Assembly (NCBI GenBank): GCA_022842225.1
Contig: JALHPX010000110.1
Location: 1 to 8,763 of the forward strand
Reading direction: 5' to 3'
Length of the DNA: 8,763 nt
Origin: a bacterium
GTDB lineage: Bacteria > Bdellovibrionota > FAC87 > UBA2466
Shown: positions 5,939 to 8,763 of the stretch, one piece after another
Layout of the letters: every line of letters begins with the position of its first letter
How positions within the stretch are numbered: the stretch's first letter is position 1
Notes under the pieces: model-generated
Databases searched by the model: none
Told to the model about the DNA's origin: nothing
Seen by the model: only the letters and a program-made list of their open reading frames with translations
Translations under genes and position numbers: made by a program

Positions 5939-5950
5939 CGATTCGAATCG
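5939..5950. promoter_or_regulatory. Perfect 12-bp palindrome between divergent genes (TetR operator candidate)
   Basis: CGATTCGAATCG is its own reverse complement and lies 33 bases before the beta-barrel start codon on the - strand. A weak -35 for that gene may be TTGCAA (5967-5972), which puts the -10 within this palindrome at a 17-base spacing. The location fits an operator of the divergent TetR-family regulator, but binding is inference. Confidence 0.45.
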
Positions 5951-5976
5951 CATGTTCCTGGTTGAGTTGCAATGAT

Positions 5977-6007
5977 GTTTGACATAGTCACACAAAAAAA
6001 TGGTAAG
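5977..6007 (+). promoter_or_regulatory. Possible promoter of the TetR-family gene with overlapping dyad
   Basis: TTGACA at 5979-5984 is a perfect -35 hexamer. At a 17-base spacing the -10 position (6002-6007) reads GGTAAG, a poor match. A short dyad TGAC-ATA-GTCA (5980-5990) covers the -35, and GTTTGAC (5977-5983) is the exact reverse complement of GTCAAAC (5933-5939) on the other side of the gap. Such repeats could support autoregulation. Confidence 0.35.
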
Positions 6008-6027
6008 GACGGGAAGAGGGAAGAGCC

Positions 6028-6669
6028 ATGGCAGTAAAGGGAGTTACCAGACAGCATACCCATCTCGAGGAAGCGGGCGAGAACGCCACTCGGCAGAAGA
6101 TCGTCGCTTGCACCATCTCGATTCTTGCCACCGAGGGGCCAGAAAAGCTGAGCGCCTTTAGTGTGGCCAAACGAGCGAGCGTTCGAAGGTCTCACGTTGT
6201 TTATTACTATCCTCAAAAAAAGGATCTGCTGGCGGCGGCTGTCTCCGAGGTGATCGGCAAGGGCCAGGAAATGGTCCTAGTTGCTGTCGCCGGAAAAAAG
6301 ACGGCCGTTGAATGTCTCGATGCCTACATTGATTCGCTCTTTCAGTGGCTGGTGAAGTTTCCCGAACACGCCTCTGTCATGGGAATGCTCCATTATTATG
6401 GCGCTGTGGGCGCCGAGTTTAAGGAGCTCAATGCCAAGGTTCGAGAGGTCGGTGAAGCTCGCATCGCCGACATGCTCCATTTCGGCAAGAGCGGTACTCC
6501 GAATCAGCGAGAGCGGGAGCTGGCGAAGTTGATTCGCGAGCTGCTGATTGGCAATCTCACGAATGTGATTTCAAGTACCGATAGCAGCCAGTTGCTCGCC
6601 GACTGCCAAAAGTTGAAGAAAGCAGTCTTCGGTCTCGTCGATACTTACCAAGAATCCAAAAAGCCGTAG
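6028..6669 (+). CDS. TetR/AcrR-family transcriptional regulator
   Basis: DNA-binding regulator, normally a dimeric repressor released by a small ligand. The ATG at 6028 follows GAGGG (6016-6020) with a seven-base spacer. The 213-aa length is typical. The N-terminal TetR domain is clear: an opening helix (TRQKIVACTISILATEGPEK, residues 21-40), then the helix-turn-helix and its tail (FSVAKRASVRRSHVVYYYPQ, residues 44-63) followed by KKDLLAAAV. The conserved tyrosine/phenylalanine-x-K-x-x-L ending of the family appears here as YYYPQKKDLL. The C-terminal half (from about residue 80) is helical and carries no recognised ligand pocket. The gene faces away from the beta-barrel gene across a 122-base region with palindromes, so control of that gene and of itself is the simplest inference. 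Its stop lies four bases from that of the convergent AAA gene. Confidence 0.9.
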   Translation: MAVKGVTRQHTHLEEAGENATRQKIVACTISILATEGPEKLSAFSVAKRASVRRSHVVYYYPQKKDLLAAAVSEVIGKGQEMVLVAVAGKKTAVECLDAYIDSLFQWLVKFPEHASVMGMLHYYGAVGAEFKELNAKVREVGEARIADMLHFGKSGTPNQRERELAKLIRELLIGNLTNVISSTDSSQLLADCQKLKKAVFGLVDTYQESKKP

Positions 6670-6673
6670 TGGA

Positions 6674-8763
6674 TCAGGGAATTGTCCGGTCTTCCACGCG
6701 CTCTTCTTCTACTTCGATTTGGCTTTCAACCAACACATCCTCGCTCCACGGCTTGCGGGTGGAATGCTGGATTTTCCACTCCAGGGGATAGTTGATGTAA
6801 GCGCAGCGGGGACTTTCGATTCCGCCGCAGAACGGGCAGTGGTACTTGAAGTGTTGGACCTGCCGTTTCTCCAAGACCTGCACTAATTTTTTAACTTTCA
6901 CTTTGACCTGAATACGAATCTCTCTCGCTCGCTCCGGGGTGACGCCGAGTTTTTTGCCCAGCGCTACGTTGTAGTCGCTTTGGGCGTCCTCCTCCTGACG
7001 AGCCAATTCAGCAGGATCCGTGTTGAACCGGTCGCCAAATTGTTTGTCGACTTCCGCAATGGCTTGCAAGTGTTGGTTGTCTTCCGACGTCAGCTCCGGC
7101 TTGGGCTCTTGTTCGTGTTCATGACGATGGGCGTGTTGGTACGCGAAATTTCCAGATCGGGAGAGCGTTGGCCCGTCGGGCGGCCGTTTGCGGACTTCGC
7201 TTTCCAATTGATCGAGCGCTCTGTCGAGCGTTTCCCCGCTCACGGCATGTGGGTCCAGCCTTTGCCCTTGCTTTTCTGCAGCAACGAAGGCGGCTGCTTG
7301 CTGGGTGCGGATTTTGTTGGCGAGAGTTCGGACATCGCCGCCACTGGCCCATCCAGGTAAAGCCGCTATTGCACCCAGACGCCTTTCAACGTGGGTTCGC
7401 CACTGAGTGATCTCAAGCTTGAACGAATTTAATTTATCGTCGAGTAGCTGAGTTGCTGCTTCTCCGGACATCGGTTCCAAGGTTAATCGCAGACCAAAGC
7501 GGCGCGGTAGGCCCGCATCGAGACTGAGAAACTGATCGATGTTGTGAGGATAGTCAGCCACGATGAAGATAAATTTGCCTCGGTTGTTTTCCATCTGAGC
7601 AAGCATCTCCTTAGCCGCTTGTTCCTCATAGCCGCCAACGGCTTTTGCCAGAGCGCCGATTTCATCGACAAACAGAGTTTTTCCCCAAGCCTTCTCAAAG
7701 AGTTTTCTCACCGCGAGAGGGGTCGAATTGCCGACATGGCCACCCACTAGGTCACCGCCCAGTGCCTGCTCAACGTCTGGATCCGGAATGACATCGTTGG
7801 CGGCAAAGAGTTTCGCGATGAGTGCTGCGAGCGTAGTTTTTCCACTGCCGGGCGGACCTTCCAGAAGGATGTAGGGCTCGATTCCAGTTAATACGTCGTC
7901 GCCCCGCGCGCGGTTGTAGGTCATGAGAGCTTGAATAGTATGGAGCTGCTGCTTGACGTGCTCTAGACCCTTAAGGGCATTGATCTCCGCCAGTACCGAT
8001 TCAATATTCAAAGGACTAGCGACCGTGACATCTTCCAGTTGCAGCGTATTGAAATCAGCCGCGGTGAGTTTGCGCGACCCTGCCAGAGCAGAGAGGCGCG
8101 CTCGTTGTTTTTCGCGCGCAAGCCCCAGCAGGCGTTCAATATCACCGGCATTCCCGGGATGCTTCATCGTTCTCTGCTTGCGTATTACGTTTTCGACCAA
8201 AGTTGCCTTCACCTCGTCGGAAGCCTGCAGGTGATTTTTGTCGATCATGAAATCCGCAATCTGGCGCATTTCATCGCGGTCATAATCTTCAAAGGGAATA
8301 GTCACAAACCGGCGCTCGCCGCCCGGATCTATATCGCGAATGAGCTCTAACAACTCATCCTGGTAGCCCGCGCCGATAAACACAGTGCGCGAGTATTCGG
8401 GACTTGTTAGATACGGAATCATGGCGCGGAATGCGCGCTTACCTTCGGGCGTGTCCTTTAGCTGGTGGAATTCGTCGATAAATAGAACGCCGTCTTTACT
8501 ATCCATGAAAAGTTTCTTCACATTCGCTTCGGGAGAGCCAGAGAGAATATCTTGAATCGTGGCGTGGGTAACTGTGCTGCGTTTGACGTAGCCTAGCTCG
8601 AACAAGCTCTCTGCGAGTTCAGTGGCGATCGTCGTTTTGCCCGTACCGGGATTGCCGGCAAACAGGAGATTCAGTCGGGGAGGAGCCGTGTGCTCAATGC
8701 GGAGTTCTTCGGCTTGTTTGGCGAGGGTCAGTTCCGCGACAATACCGTCGATCTTTTCCTTCA
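6674..8763 (-). CDS. Tandem CbxX/CfxQ-type AAA ATPase with C-terminal Cys-rich ribbon (N-terminus outside window)
   Basis: ATPase of the CbbX/EccA-like AAA group, which remodel partner complexes. The frame is open to the right edge. A TTG at 8605 would give 643 aa but would cut off the first Walker A motif, so it is not the start. Domain 1: Walker A GNPGTGKTT (8656-8630), Walker B GVLFIDEFHQL (Asp/Glu codons at 8476-8471), arginine-rich GGERRFV. Domain 2: opens with GLEHVKQQL, Walker A GPPGSGKTT (7858-7832), pore-loop region GGDLVGGHVGNS, Walker B TLFVDEIGAL (Asp/Glu at 7666-7661), arginine finger GLPRRFG. Then follow a charged linker with a His-rich patch (HAHRHEHEQE, near 7111-7137), a helical Lys/Val-rich segment (RIQVKVKVKKLVQVLEKRQ), and a ribbon-like tail with HCPFCGG and PRCAY. 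Where CbbX has an aromatic pore-loop tyrosine (QYIG), domain 1 is about three residues shorter and lacks it, and domain 2 has histidine. The partner is unknown. Confidence 0.88.
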   Translation of the reverse strand, partial: KEKIDGIVAELTLAKQAEELRIEHTAPPRLNLLFAGNPGTGKTTIATELAESLFELGYVKRSTVTHATIQDILSGSPEANVKKLFMDSKDGVLFIDEFHQLKDTPEGKRAFRAMIPYLTSPEYSRTVFIGAGYQDELLELIRDIDPGGERRFVTIPFEDYDRDEMRQIADFMIDKNHLQASDEVKATLVENVIRKQRTMKHPGNAGDIERLLGLAREKQRARLSALAGSRKLTAADFNTLQLEDVTVASPLNIESVLAEINALKGLEHVKQQLHTIQALMTYNRARGDDVLTGIEPYILLEGPPGSGKTTLAALIAKLFAANDVIPDPDVEQALGGDLVGGHVGNSTPLAVRKLFEKAWGKTLFVDEIGALAKAVGGYEEQAAKEMLAQMENNRGKFIFIVADYPHNIDQFLSLDAGLPRRFGLRLTLEPMSGEAATQLLDDKLNSFKLEITQWRTHVERRLGAIAALPGWASGGDVRTLANKIRTQQAAAFVAAEKQGQRLDPHAVSGETLDRALDQLESEVRKRPPDGPTLSRSGNFAYQHAHRHEHEQEPKPELTSEDNQHLQAIAEVDKQFGDRFNTDPAELARQEEDAQSDYNVALGKKLGVTPERAREIRIQVKVKVKKLVQVLEKRQVQHFKYHCPFCGGIESPRCAYINYPLEWKIQHSTRKPWSEDVLVESQIEVEEERVEDRTIP

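Noticed and set aside
6980..7360. 126-codon frame on the + strand
   Set aside because: It lies wholly inside the AAA gene, which has clear domain motifs in its own frame; no start signal.

Overview
The window is a gene-dense stretch of a Gram-negative-type bacterial chromosome of intermediate GC content. Three complete genes encode proteins with Sec-type signal peptides, one of them a probable outer-membrane beta-barrel, which points to a diderm cell. The mix of secreted proteases and envelope proteins, with unrecognised small proteins between them, would fit a delta/Oligoflexia-like (Bdellovibrio-type) proteobacterium. That placement is an impression, not a demonstrated fact. No tRNA, rRNA, CRISPR array, insertion sequence or phage gene was seen.

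Left part (1-3345, + strand): the C-terminal end of an unrecognised protein that enters from the left edge; a secreted M3-type zinc metallopeptidase preceded by a strong nested inverted repeat; an AT-rich gap with palindromes; an unlisted 50-residue single-pass membrane protein with a good ribosome binding site; and, 36 bases after it, an orphan protein of the HI0074 nucleotidyltransferase-substrate-binding (HEPN-like) family whose usual RNxxxH motif has lost its histidine.

Middle part (3346-5905): a trypsin-like HtrA/Deg serine protease with one PDZ domain (+), converging with a 1-base gap on a small secreted lysine/alanine-rich protein (-). Upstream of that lies a beta-barrel-like envelope protein (-).

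Right part (5906-8763): a TetR-family regulator (+) diverges from the beta-barrel gene across a 122-base gap holding a perfect 12-bp palindrome, so the barrel gene is its natural candidate target. The regulator converges with a 4-base gap on a large tandem-AAA ATPase of the CbxX/CfxQ (CbbX/EccA-like) type with a C-terminal Cys-rich ribbon (-). The ATPase gene runs off the right edge: the first Walker A motif lies upstream of any start codon visible inside the window.

Functionally the region leans towards the cell envelope: two exported proteases of different classes, a barrel protein with a probable dedicated regulator, a cationic exported protein and a small membrane peptide. No single well-known system covers all of it. 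The least ordinary pieces are the 50-aa membrane protein plus degenerate HI0074-like pair, the nested inverted repeat before the peptidase, and the tandem AAA protein whose two pore loops both appear to lack the usual aromatic residue.
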